Shown here piece by piece: positions 12,405 to 23,579 of a stretch of DNA of 64,000 nt. Both the position numbers and the translations under genes were made by a program. The notes below the pieces were generated by a model that saw only the letters and a list, made by a program, of their open reading frames with translations, searched no databases and was not told the DNA's origin. Position 1 is the first letter of the stretch. Each line of letters begins with the position of its first letter. The stretch comes from Dermatemys mawii. Taxonomy: Eukaryota; Chordata; Testudines; Dermatemydidae. The stretch covers positions 1,639,109-1,703,108 of the forward strand of contig ML677330.1 of assembly GCA_007922305.1 (NCBI GenBank), read 5' to 3'.

Positions 12405-14155
12405 CCAGTCATCTTCAGTTCTGTTCTGAATTGTGGGTTGTGGAATTTTACATTTTACATGCTAGATGTGTCTCTGCTTCAGCAATGGTGGAATTGGTCA
12501 CCTATATTACTGTAGTTTGTCAAATGCTTTGGGATCTTTGGCTGAGGGCATTATAGAAGCTAGTAATTACAGAAACTAGACGTTATTTTATTTGGAGACC
12601 TGAACAGAATTTGTAGCAGTTTAGTCTGCTATAGTGTCTTTAGCAGTAGCCTCTACCAGATGCTTAAGAATAACATAAACCTCCACCACTGATAATTTAT
12701 CCAAAGAATTGTGCAAATCTGTACCATGGAGGGAAATTTTTTCCTGAACTCAGCTGGTGATTAGTTTATGCTCTGAAACATGAGAGGGGTGAGTGATAGC
12801 TTCAGTAAGTTTTAGCTGAGCTATTGTTGTTTATGCATGTCTAATTCTCTTTTGAGGCTTGCTAAGCAATAATAACCTGCAGCATTATTATGTATATTAT
12901 TACATTAAAACAATCTTTCCTTTTAAACTAAAACTCCTTTCACTCGATTCTTCTTCATTGTATTTACTGCTGAATAAACAACTCTGAATACTGAAGGTTT
13001 CTGTCCGCAGGCTAGGTTTAGTACAAAGCAGTGGCACTGCACTGATTTACCAAAGTGCTTCAACACTGATATGAAAAGACTACTTCTAGAAGTGAAAGAA
13101 TAGCCATTCTCCACAGCCCTACCACCTTTCACCTCTCTGCTGAGAGTGAGAAATGGGGATGTTGGTTTTTGTGATGCTTCTTTCTACTAGGAACTGAACA
13201 GACCACCTACTCCATAGATTATCAAATAGCCTCCAGGTAATAGTGGTCTTTGGTAACTATGGACATAGGCCAGATTTGAACTATTGAACTAAAGGTAAAA
13301 GGATCTATATCCCATTACCAAGCCACTATCCCTCTCATTAACATTTTAGTGGCAAAAGCTCGAATGTTATTTCATTAATAGTCATGAAACTAACTACACT
13401 GAAGTGCATCTATTAGGAGTAGAGGCAACTGACTTTTGTCTTCCAGAGTGAATTCAGTCTGCATTAGGGAAATGTTGTTTTCGTAGCAAAAGAGAGGAAT
13501 ACGTTAGAAATGATTAAGAGAGAAATTTTTTTTAAAATGCAGGCAGGTTCTAAACACGTAGTGCTGAGTGCTGCTGATTCCTTAGTGCAATCAATTAATG
13601 GAATGAATAATCAGAATGTGTCTATTTAGGGAAAGAGGGTCCTGTGCAGCATTTTCATTTGTATTGACTACTTCAGAGGATCAGAAGGTTTGCAGAGCAG
13701 TACTAGGTAAAACGTTTGCATCACAACTTGAACCCAGTCACATTAAGCCTGGGTTCAAGATTCGATGTTTTGGTACAAAAATTTGCACCCCTTGCTGAAA
13801 CATCTGCCCTAGCCTGCCTCTCTTCATAAACAACCTTCCCATTCCCCACAAGCATGGGGACTCCGTACTGATAATGACCATATTCAGAGGAGCACAATGG
13901 CCTCTTTCCTCAAGCTACTGTCTCTACAGTGGCCCATCCCCTGCTTCTCTGGGGAGTGTGAGCTGACCAATCTCCCATGTTCACTTTTTAGGGGGCCCCT
14001 AGGTGGTGGCCCAATGGTACGAGCTAGCAGGAAGTGGCCTGAAACTCCGCTATGGGTGGGGCAGGAAACTCTTCTCTTGCTTTAGTAGCTCTGCAGGGAG
14101 CCGCAAGGACAAGTAACATCTTATAAGGTCAATAGCTAGAGAATGCTCAGTGGTT
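12405..14155. other. Intronic sequence, no feature recognised
   Basis: No gene or clear repeat ends. The part at 13960-14110 is GC-richer and may be an unrecognised repeat. Confidence 0.4.
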
Positions 14156-14160
14156 CCACT

Positions 14161-14685
14161 CTGACAGTTAGCAATTTTTTCCTAATGTCCAGCCTAAACT
14201 GCCCTTGCTGCAATTTAAGTCCATTGCTTCTTGTCCTATCCTTAGCGGTTAAGAACAATAATTTTTCTCCGTCCTCCTTGTAACAACCTTTTATGTACTT
14301 TAAAACTGTTATCATGTCTCCTCTGTCTTCTCTTTTCCAGACTAAACAAACCCAGTTTTTTTCAATCTTCCCACATAGGTCATGTTTTCTAGATCTTTCA
14401 TAATTTTTGTTGCTCTTCTCTGGACTTTCTCCAATTTATCCACATCTCTCCTGGAATGCGGCACCCAGAACCGGACACCATACTCCAGCTGAGGCCTAAT
14501 CAGCGCAGAGTAGAGCGGAAGAATGTCTTGCTTACAATATTCCTGCTAATACATCCCAGAATGATGTTTGCTTTTTTTGCAACAGTGTTACACTGTTGAC
14601 TCATATTTAGCTTGTGATCCACTGTGACCTCCAGATCCCTTTCCGCAGTACTCCTTCCTACACAGTCATTTCCCATTCATATGTT
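14161..14685 (-). mobile_element. CR1 LINE fragment, antisense
   Basis: Reading on the minus strand, the region corresponds to the C-terminal coding part of the CR1 ORF2 and the start of its 3' region. On the plus strand the typical antisense blocks are seen in order: ttcctaatgtccagcctaaa, cattgcttcttgtcctatcc, ttgttgctcttctctggac, ccagctgaggcctaatcagc and cccagaatgatgtttgc. It is full of stops and 5'-truncated, so it is dead. Confidence 0.85.
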
Positions 14686-14957
14686 GCAACAATCAACAAC
14701 CACGTAATTCCTTGCACGTGGCTAGCTGAGAACAGCTTTGTTGTCTTGGTGTCCTCAAAGATTACTTAGCTACCACTACAGGCCAATATCTGTCCCAGGG
14801 CTTAGTGCAGAGCTGCTCAGGCAGGAGAAGGAGATTTTCCTCTCTCCTGCTCCCCTCTGGAAAGGACAGACCTTTTCTGTTCTCAGTACACACCTTTGGG
14901 TGTGGGTTAGTGATGCTGTCCATCATCCCCTAAAGACAGAAGATGGAGGATTAGACA

Positions 14958-16290
14958 GTCGGGCCCAGGTCCACAACAGTATTCAGGCCCCTAAATCCCA
15001 GTTTTAGGCTCCATTGTGATCCACAGAATTCCCACTCGGCTGCCACTGAACCCTGTAGGTACCTAAACTCGCTCAGTGCCTAAATTTTCAAAATAAAAAT
15101 TCCCTACGTGCCTACTTTTCTGCCTCTGAGCATGTGCACTGCTCCCTCCTTCTAGGGCATCTGATACCAATCTTCCACTGAAGCCCAGAGCAATCCATGA
15201 TCCAGGGAAGACTGGTGCTCCTCCATCTCTCTCACAGATGGGGCCCAATCTGGTAGGGATGCGGAGGGGCTGCCTACCAGTTCAGGTCCCATTCAAAATC
15301 ATGATCGTAGTTAAGCTTGTGCTACCCCGCTAATTGTTAGCCCGGTGGTGTGAGCATTCATCAGGGATGTTCAGGTTCTTGCCCACTCTGATGGATGGGG
15401 AGAAAGGATTTGAACAGGGGACTCCCACCCCTCTCAGGAGAGTACTCTGACCACTGAACTATGGGATATTCTGATGTGGCTCACTTAGTCTCACCTGTTG
15501 AAGATATTCCACTGTGTATAATTAATTAATTAGTCATTGCAGCAGAGCAACTGAACCATAGGCCTCCCTCCTCCCAGGTGGATGCCCTAACACTGGATTA
15601 CAGAGTCATATTCTCTCTCTGTCTCATCTAATGATTCTTTAATTATTTATTCACAGTGGAAGAATTTCAACAGGAGGCACTGAGGGAAACCCGTTTCAGA
15701 ATATCGCATAATGAATGAAGTACTCTTCTGAATGGGATGGAAATCCCTTGTTCAGATCCTTTCTCCCCCCTCTCTCTGAGAAGGGGATTCTACCTGGGTG
15801 TCCTATATCCCAGGTGAATGCTCCAACGCCTGGGTTAAAAGTTATAAGGTGAGCTCCTCCTGCCGCCGCCACCACTAACACCATTTTCTGTGGAAGGAGG
15901 AGCTGCCTCACTCATTCTCACAGGAAACAACTTAGGTGCCTAAACCATGTGCCTCCAGGAGAGGTATCCCTGCTGTGGATCACAAGCACAGATAGGTGTC
16001 CCTTGCAGCCCAGACTTAGGTGCCTACCTCCGAGACAAAGGTATGGCTTAGGACACACCCCTCTTATTGGCATCTCCCATTGGCTATCTTAGGTGACTCT
16101 CTATCTAGCATACTGGCTTTTGTGGATCACATTCTTAGTTGTCTTTCTCTCTCGCCATTCATTGTATAGGGAGCCTGGGCACCTCGCTCAGGCTTTATAG
16201 ATCACAGCATTGTTCCAGTCATTTTCTAGGCACACAAAAGTTAGGTGCTGTGACATTAGCAGTCCCTTTCTAGATTTGGGTCTCGGTCCC
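14958..16290. mobile_element. Composite repeat with several inverted tRNA-like pairs, copy B (largest)
   Basis: About 1.3 kb. tRNA-like units occur as opposed pairs: + at about 15340-15390 and - at 15406-15458 (ggatttgaac is an inverted B box, followed by gagtactctgacca as an inverted A-box side); then + at about 15706-15765 (gttcagatcc at 15750) and - at about 15783-15835. A further - unit lies near 15545-15600. The outer parts carry gtgatccacag at the left (15020) and its inverse ctgtggatcac at the right (15973), plus taggtgcctaa-type motifs, so the whole element is roughly palindromic. The block actatgggatattctgatgtg at 15459 is shared with copy C. No coding capacity. Confidence 0.55.
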
Positions 16291-16481
16291 TCCAAAAACC
16301 CAGGCTGGGAACCACAAGTCCCAGGGGACAGCAGATGAAGAAGACTCCCCTAAAAATGGCAATGGGAAATAGAAGGGTTCAAGGGCTTTGAGAGGAGGCT
16401 CATGCTGATAGTGAAGTGGGATGTTCCCTTGGAAGTTTACATGTGCTAACTCATCACACCTCTCAGTGAACATGAAGGAAC

Positions 16482-16697
16482 GATCCAGTGGTTAGGGCAG
16501 GAGACCAGAGTTCAGTTCCCTATTCCATCACGGACTGCCTGTGTGACCTTTGGCAAGTCATTTAGCCACTCTGTGCCAGTTGCGCATCTGTAAAATGGGG
16601 ATAATAGTACTTCCCTACCTCAGTGGGGTGTTCGGAGGATAGAGATGCTAAAGAGTGTGAGGTGCCTAGATACTATAGTGCCAGGAGCCATAGAAAT
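16482..16697 (+). mobile_element. tRNA-derived MIR-like SINE, nearly full length
   Basis: A tRNA-like head (agtggttagggcaggagac, then a B-box-like gttcagttccc) is followed by a MIR-type body: tgtgtgacctttggcaagtc, ctctgtgcc, gtaaaatggggataatag, and a tail near gatactatagtgccagg. Pol III promoter boxes are visible but degraded. Confidence 0.8.
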
Positions 16698-16984
16698 ACT
16701 CTCGGTAGCCAGCTGGTTCTTTGACAGACAACTCATGAACCAAACACAGAATTCATTTTGCAAACACCATGAGGCAATGAATCCAGCTGCATTTACAATA
16801 GCTCTGTCTCTCTAAGTTATGCAAAGGATTGTATATCATATATGTGAAGTAATCATATTTTAAAAGAGAGCTAACGCATCAATGTTAACATGATTTCAGG
16901 TGGGTGGTAAAACATTGGTCTGAGAAACCAGCTGAAGAAAGAGAATCTTTCTGCCCTCAGATATACATGCCTTATTTTGTTTAT

Positions 16985-17155
16985 TATTATAATAGCACCT
17001 ACCAATTCCAGCGGAGATCTGGGTCCCGCTAGGATAGGTACTGTACAGACACATAGGCCCCAGGAGTTTACGGTGTAAATAGACCAGATGAAGATCAGGG
17101 AAAGGAAGAATCATTATCCCAATTTTACGGAAGGGGAACTGAAAAATTAAATGAC
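16985..17155 (-). mobile_element. SINE-like interspersed repeat, antisense
   Basis: The order tagcacctaccaattccag, gatctgggtcccgctaggat, tactgtacagacacatagg, then cattatcccaattttacgg is shared with 52470-52650. The end matches the inverse of the MIR-type body. Confidence 0.55.
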
Positions 17156-17307
17156 TCATATAAAAGTTTATGGGAGGAGTATGTGAGAGTGTGATTTGGC
17201 ATTATACATAATGATGGTTTATTAGTTACTGTAAAACAAAGATGAATCTGTATGCTTTGCTTTTAATAAGTTCTGCTCATGCTTATATACATTAGTTGCC
17301 TTCTAAA

Positions 17308-17810
17308 GGCTTGTGTAGACTAGGTAAACTTGCACTAGAGTAACTACATTGATGTAAGCCAGCGGTTCTCAAACTTCATTATGTCGTGACCCCCTTCTGA
17401 CAACAGAAATTACTACATGACTGCAGGAGGGAGGACCGAAGACCAAGCCCGCCCGAGCACCACCACCCTGGGTGAGGCACAGGGGGCAAAGCTGAAGCCC
17501 AAGGGCTTCTGCCCTGGGTGGGAGGCATGTAACCTTCGCTTTGGCAGGTGAGGCTCGGGCTTGGGTTTCAGTCTTTCTGTGACCCAGAGCCAACACGAGC
17601 CTTGGCGACCCCATTAAAATGGGGTTGTGACCCACTTTGGGGTCTCGACTGACACTTTGTGACTCAGTGACCTGAGTGGGCATACCACTGAAGATCCCCA
17701 GTGTAGACACATGGCATCAATGCAAGTGGGAGCTAGCATTAGTAAGTTGCACTGGTGCAGCAAATTTACTCTGAATAAAAAGGCCAGTATAGATGGGGCT
17801 TTCTTTTTCA
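17308..17810. mobile_element. Palindromic MITE interrupted by a hAT-like element
   Basis: The left arm ggcttgtgtagactagg then taaacttgcac is mirrored on the right by agtaagttgcactgg and then ggccagtatagatggggc. The inner insertion is 17360-17690. The same flanking type surrounds the hAT element at 37654. Confidence 0.45.
17360..17690 (+). mobile_element. hAT-like element nested in a palindromic MITE
   Basis: The left end is cagcggttctcaaacttc, a typical hAT-family terminus. The interior has gtcgtgaccccctt and ttgtgacccactttggggtc, and the right end is degraded (...cataccactg). No convincing TSD is left. The minus-strand open frame of 113 codons here is incidental. Confidence 0.65.
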
Positions 17811-17841
17811 CTGGGGGCATGAAAACATGTTTTTATGTAAC

Positions 17842-17962
17842 TAGGCTGACCAGATAGCAAGTGTGAAAAATCGGGATGGGGTGGGGAGTAATAGAAGCCT
17901 ATACAAGAAAAAGCCCCAAATATCGGGACTGTCCCTATAAAATAGGGATATCTAGTCACTCT
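17842..17962 (+). mobile_element. Short MITE, gaccagatagcaagtgtg family, copy 1
   Basis: It has the same order as the clean copy at 45405-45530: gctgaccagatagcaagtg, aaaaatcggga, aagaaaaagcccc, gggactgtccctat, and an inverted terminus (tctagtcact). About 120 bp. Confidence 0.75.
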
Positions 17963-18386
17963 GTTTGTAACAGAGAAAGTTCCCCAGTGAGTTTGGTCAC
18001 AGGTTCTCTGAAGCTGACCTGGGAGAAAGATGAGCCTTTTCTTGAACAGAGATGTAACTAGCAGGTAACAGGAGTTGCTTGAGTGTGATTTCCAAGGAGC
18101 ACCTTTCCCATTACAGTAATACAATCCTTCAGTGAAATCCTCTATCACTGCCAGCATGGCACTGTAATGAGAATGTGTATTTCAGAATCAGAATCACATG
18201 GCCATACATGTTCAGAATTTTTGGTTTACCCATATTGTGTAACATTGTTAGATGATGGGTAAAAATTCCAAAAGCATCTAAGTGATTTAGGAGACTAATG
18301 CCAGCTCTTCACTAGAAAAGATTTGCTGGTCTAGCTCTATTGCCCCCTCCTCTGCCGCCAATGGCTAGGGCGGGGCAAAGGGAATA

Positions 18387-18492
18387 GCTACAGGCACTTA
18401 CCAGGCCGGGGCTGGCTCTGACCCCCAATCTCGCCCCTTCCGGGGGCCAGAGCCAGCCTCAGCCCAGCCCCGTACCGGTAAATGCCTATAGC
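18387..18492. repeat. GC-rich palindrome, about 45-bp imperfect arms
   Basis: The left arm gctacaggcacttaccagg, then ccggggctggctctgac, is mirrored by ggggccagagccagcc, then agccccgtaccggtaaat and gcctatagc. It is flanked by GC-rich DNA from about 18340. It is a foldback MITE or the two ends of one; TSDs were not resolved. Confidence 0.75.
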
Positions 18493-18494
18493 TA

Positions 18495-19790
18495 CTTTCA
18501 TCCCTGAGTAGATATCTCTGTCCTGAAGAGCTTACATTCTGCTGTTTTTGTACTGGAAAAGCTCTAAAGTAATGGAATCACCTGTGCAGGTATTCAGGTT
18601 AGGATTTGCAAGGAGGGGGGAAGGGGCTATCAAGCCCTCGCTTCTAGAGGCATTCCCAATCCCATTTTTAAAAACAAAAACAAAAAGAATGTACCTGTCT
18701 TCCCTTCTTACTAGTGTGAGAGCAAACTGAGGTGGCTAATATGGAGGGACAGTGTTTTTTGTGCTCTAATCTTGAAGAGATGTGAAAGCAAATATTAGGG
18801 TTACAACAGGACACCGTGACATCCCTTTTTATTTAGAGTGTCTGTGTTTGTTATATATACATGCCAATTACATGCGTCGTTTGAGCCTGTGGTGCCATGC
18901 CATTGCAGTCCTCAGTAACATTTTGGTTGTGTTTTTGTGGTAGCTTTGTGCCATGAACTTTCCAAACAATAGTTCAGATTATTCCTCACAAATATTTCAT
19001 TATAGTATATTTTATTTAAAATGAGTATAAGAATATCCCAAGCCTTCTCAGTAGTCAAAAAGTGCTTTGCTTTAAGCAGAGGCAGCAAATCCTTTTTTCA
19101 CTCTTAGAAATTGAAGTGGCTTGCGTGCAGCAATTGCAGTATTTTCTTTGACACAACACTAATGCCATTTGACTAGCCAAATCCATTCCCTACACCTCAT
19201 ATTTTAAAAGGAAACTTTGGATGCAGGGAGCATTATTGGTGTATATGCCAAAACATAATTTAATATCCCTCTCTTAAACCAGGTAAAAATGCTTCCATAT
19301 ACTGTGTTGGAGAATAGAAGTTGTTGACGGAGAATATTTTCTCTCTTGGCTAACTACAGCACATAAAATTCAGCTATGACTAATAATGCCATTTTTCCTG
19401 TGGTAATTAAAATAGTAATTACATAACCCCAGAGAGCCCACCAAAATCACTGTGTACACATTGTTACTTTCTGTTGTCTGCAGTTTTTAAGTTTGATTAG
19501 AACTCAAACTAACTGGTTTTGTTGAAACATCTAAGAAAATTCAAACTTTACTTATTTTATATCTGCAAACTTGGGACAGGTATGCTGGGTTGTTCTTATA
19601 AAACACAGAGGTTGTACTCCTACTTTAAGTGCAAAACAAAACACAAACTTAACAGGTATGTTGCAATGGCTTCATCATAATTCACAAGGCCAGATTCTGA
19701 TCTCCTTCAACATTTTGTGGCTGAACTCATGTTCTTTAATAGGACCACTTGAGCAGTTTGTTACTATTGAATATGAGTAGAGCCATGGAT
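18495..19790. other. Intronic sequence, no feature recognised
   Basis: Apparently unique DNA, AT-rich towards the right. Confidence 0.4.
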
Positions 19791-19791
19791 C

Positions 19792-20000
19792 TCAGCATTT
19801 CTGTTTTACCTTCCATCCACCCAAAACACTTTACAAACATTCAAGTGTCAGAACAGTCCTGTGAGTTATGCAGGTGTTATCGCCCTGTTATGAAGTGTAA
19901 ACAAGGGCATAGGTTAACTGGCTGGTCTGTGATCACAAAAACTCTGCTAGCGCCGAGACAAGAATCTGTTTTGCCTAACTTCTAGATCTTAACCATAAGC
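19792..20000 (-). mobile_element. SINE-like repeat, antisense
   Basis: The order aaaacactttacaaacatt, ttatcgccctgttatgaag, aaacaagggcataggttaac, gctggtctgtgatcac matches the pattern of a SINE body (size-of-table, fraction-of-blank, check-depletion motif) widespread in reptile introns. Class inferred only. Confidence 0.45.
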
Positions 20001-20890
20001 CCGTTGTTATTTTTTGGGAGGAGGTTCTGAATATGAACCTTGTATTTCTAAAATACTGGAGAGAAAAGTCCATCGCTGTATTCAAATATAAATAGAAAGG
20101 ACAGCGTTCTGTAGGTATAGTTTGGATTCTTTTTAAATGAACCACCAGCTTCATATAAGATTGATAGATACCTAAAAGAAGGGCTTTATTGAACTTTCTG
20201 TTGATATCTTTGGTAGCTAGATGGACTAACACATAAACCATAAGCATAAGGTCTAAAAATAAATATATTTAAATTCAGCACAGACGTGAATGTGTTCAGG
20301 GTTGTTTGGTTTTTAATCTTGGCACAACCTTGTACACTTGGCAGCTTCTGCTCAGGAGAGGCCTTGGCCTGGATTGCTAGGATACTGCAGGTCAAAAATA
20401 AGTCTAGTTCTCTTGGCTAGGCCTGCTCAGGAGAGGCCCAGGGCCAAACACTAGATATAGTGAAAGACAAGACTGAGGAAGACTACATAATTACACAGTA
20501 CCTTTGTGAATTTATTCTAGAAGATAAGTGGCATACATATATTGTTAAATACCTTTCTCTTCCTTTCTCTGCCCTGTACCTTTATGCACAGCATAAAATC
20601 TCACTGATTCATTTTCATCAAAAAACAATTTTCTAGTTGTCTGAGGAGATGAGAAAACATGGAAACAGCTAAAGACACTTTGCAGGAGATGGAATAAATT
20701 CTCTGAAGTGCTTATAGTGATTTTCAGAATTGCATTTGCGTGTGTGCAATTTTGATGAATACAAGTATTCACCTCAAAAGTGTTTTTGTCTTCATTCAGT
20801 TGGTGAACAAATATACCATGTGATTTTTTCTAATCAATCACAGCTAGTCAACACAAATAAATACAGATAGGAAATAAGATACAAAATTTT
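20000..20890. other. Intronic sequence, no feature recognised
   Basis: AT-rich. A short direct repeat gctcaggagaggcc occurs at 20350 and 20428, about 78 bp apart. No gene. Confidence 0.4.
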
Positions 20891-20894
20891 AACC

Positions 20895-21102
20895 ACTGGA
20901 ACAAACCATCAAGGGAAATGATAGATTCCTAATGTCTTGATGTCTCTAAATCAGGCTGGACACTTTTCTGAAGATATGCTGTAGCTAAACGCAAGTTATT
21001 GGGCTCAATAAAGGAGTAAATGGGTGAAATTCAATGAGCTGTTTTGTACAGACATTCACTCTGGATGAGCTGATGGTGCCTTCTGGCCTTAAAAACCATG
21101 AA
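20895..21102 (+). mobile_element. CR1-like LINE 3' end
   Basis: It reads ccactggaacaaaccatcaa, then ctctaaatcaggctggacac, then ctggccttaaaaaccatgaa. This matches the 3' untranslated end of an older CR1 subfamily (ORF end, gatgt...tctaaatcaggctgg, final ggcctta-aa-c-atgaa). Confidence 0.65.
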
Positions 21103-21104
21103 TT

Positions 21105-23405
21105 TCAAAAAGAAAATAGGGAATAATCACAGAAAACTACTTGTGCCAAGCTCCAGTTATCAAAATAATAATTGAAGAGGAAGACCCATGAGGAAACTGA
21201 AATCTGCTCCAGGATATTCGGCCAGCAGAAAAGTTGTTGGATAAAGTACTGATTACAATTATTCTCTGAGCTCTTCTGTATGGCACGTTGTACAGTAACG
21301 TTGGCCAGATTGTCTCTGTGAAACTGCATCAACCTCTCCAAAGTAGAAGAGAGTGTAAAAGTCAGGCTTTTTAGCTTTTAAAAGTTGTCACTATCCAATT
21401 AAAACATTCAGGATAAACTACATAACTTGGTACTAGAGTTTAACTTTCCATGAGAGTAAAGTAGCACTAGTATACACATGGGTAACTTGTACATTTTAAT
21501 CTATTTAAGGTGAAATGACATCTACATGTTATAATTATGGTTCATTAAAAATACATTGGATTTTATGGATGCCTAACATTTAACCTTTGGAATCTTGAAA
21601 TGTCACAACTACCATATTGCATAATTTACAATAAATATGAAAGTATGGCCCATAGAGACTACTGATTCCTGAAGGCCATAGTCCAAGTCTGTTATTCATC
21701 TGTCTCTGTGAATCTCATTGTCTTTATTGATGTTGAACTCAATCAACAAGCAATTTCAATTTATCTAACAAGGAAGAGAGATAAAAGCAACTAGTATGGT
21801 TGTGTAGTCTTTGGCTGGTTGGTTAATTTTTTTCAAGTGCCTGCATATGATATTATACGTACCTATTAAGTACGGCCCTGAGAATCTTGGCAAAATACCA
21901 CTTTCTAGCTATGGGTGTTACAAAGTCAGGTCACCCCTAAATGAGACAGAGAAAGAGAAAACTGTAGTAAGTGGACTGGTATGTGTTTGCAAAAGGAAGT
22001 TATTAGTGATAGTAAGAAGGCATGGCACTAAAAAGACTTGCATTGTGTGCCAAAGGCATACCAGTGTGACACCCATTCAGTGCCAAATGGAACACAGTTG
22101 TCAGTTCTCACAGTTCACAGTGAGTGATATACAGGATGTGGTGGGCACACAGGAAAAAGCAATTTATGTATAAATTTGGAAAGCTTTATAACATTTGGGG
22201 CATGTTCTGGAAAATGGCATCTTAGCAGGAGCTTTTTTCTTCTCCCCTGCACTCTCCCGTCTGCTACTGACCCAACATGTTCATTTGTAGCCCTTACAAA
22301 AACAGTAAGAGAGTGACAACAAGAGTGAAAGGATGAAAAAGAACGTCGTCTGTAAACTCAAGAAGCATTAATGTATCCGGATTCATCTGCAGGAATAACA
22401 TCTGGTCATGACATGAAAGCAGTGGCACAGATTCACTGATGCTTTTATAAAAGCTGTAATTATTTGAAGAAACTGGTAGAAGACAGTTTTCCTGCATGTA
22501 GGCTTGAATACAGCAGATACTCTTGACTTGAACTGCTTTTATCCAAAAGGCCTGTTGTGTGGTTATGCCCCATAAGATGCATTATTTCCATTGAAAAGAG
22601 CCTACTTTTCCATGTTCCCCATTCTGTTAGGGAAAAATACGTTCTACTGCACAAGTTTCTAACATTTACTGTATGCGGTGTGGCAATTTCCCATTAATTT
22701 AACACAAGCCTGCCTTTTTATTAATCATATTTTCTTCATCTATTTACAGCTCAAATATTAGCAAATAAACCTGCCACACAGAGACATTTATGCAACAGCC
22801 AGAATACCACAGGTTTAATAAAGGTGCCAGTCAATATAATCACATCTACAGCTCCCAAATGATTTACAAGGCACCAATGTTTGCCAAGAAAAATAAAGAC
22901 TTGAGAAACTCTTGGGGTTTTTCTTCTTTTGTTCTACAACTGACCATAACGGGTAAGCCTTTCAACACCTTTCTTGCTTATGGAAACAGCAACTCCATAT
23001 CATTTTGCTGGCTGCCACCTTAACAAGTATAATAAACCATATCAATTAGATGTCTCTATGAATTTCTTGAAGGATTATCGCTGGAATTTTTGGCTTAGAT
23101 TTTCAAAGCAGTGTAAGGGGTTTGGATACCCAATTCACTGTCAAATGAACTGAATTTCTCATTTCTTAAAATACGGTCATCAAAATATTACAGAACTCCT
23201 GTCTGGAAATTTTCAAATGATCAAAACCACAAATTCAGACATGGTTTGGATATTAAACAGAGCAAAGACCGCAACAAATGTACAGTAGGATGACTTCGCA
23301 CATGAATATGGAGTCAGAAAAATGTGGAATTGGAGGCTTCTACTGATTTTTCCCACTTTTTACATTTATTTTTAAAAAGGCTGCCTGGTGCACAATTACC
23401 CGTAA
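21105..23405. other. Intronic sequence, no feature recognised
   Basis: AT-rich, mostly unique. Weak palindromic repeat remnant at 23090-23200 (gattttcaaagcag...). Confidence 0.4.
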
Positions 23406-23410
23406 CTTCT

Positions 23411-23577
23411 GGGTTACCTAGGGAGGTGGTAGAATCTCTTTCCTTAGAGATTTTTAAGGTCAGGCTTGACAAAACCCTGGCTGGGATGACTTAGGTGGGG
23501 ATTGGTCCTGCTTTGAGCAGGGGGTTGGACTAGATGACCTCCTGAGGTCCCTTCCATCCCTGATATTCTGTGATTCT
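23411..23577 (+). mobile_element. CR1 LINE 3' end, well preserved
   Basis: It ends in the diagnostic gactagatgacctcctgagg, cccttccatccctgatattc, tgtgattct order. The 5' part (gggaggtggtagaatctc) encodes the last residues of the CR1 ORF2. Strongly 5'-truncated (167 bp), as is usual for CR1. Confidence 0.92.
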
Positions 23578-23579
23578 TA

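Noticed and set aside
15406..15458. A possible tRNA gene
   Set aside because: A and B boxes can be seen on the minus strand, but no complete cloverleaf or acceptor stem, and the unit repeats within a mobile element.
17717..18157. 146-codon minus-strand open frame
   Set aside because: It runs through the MITE at 17842-17962 and the edge of another repeat; no domain.
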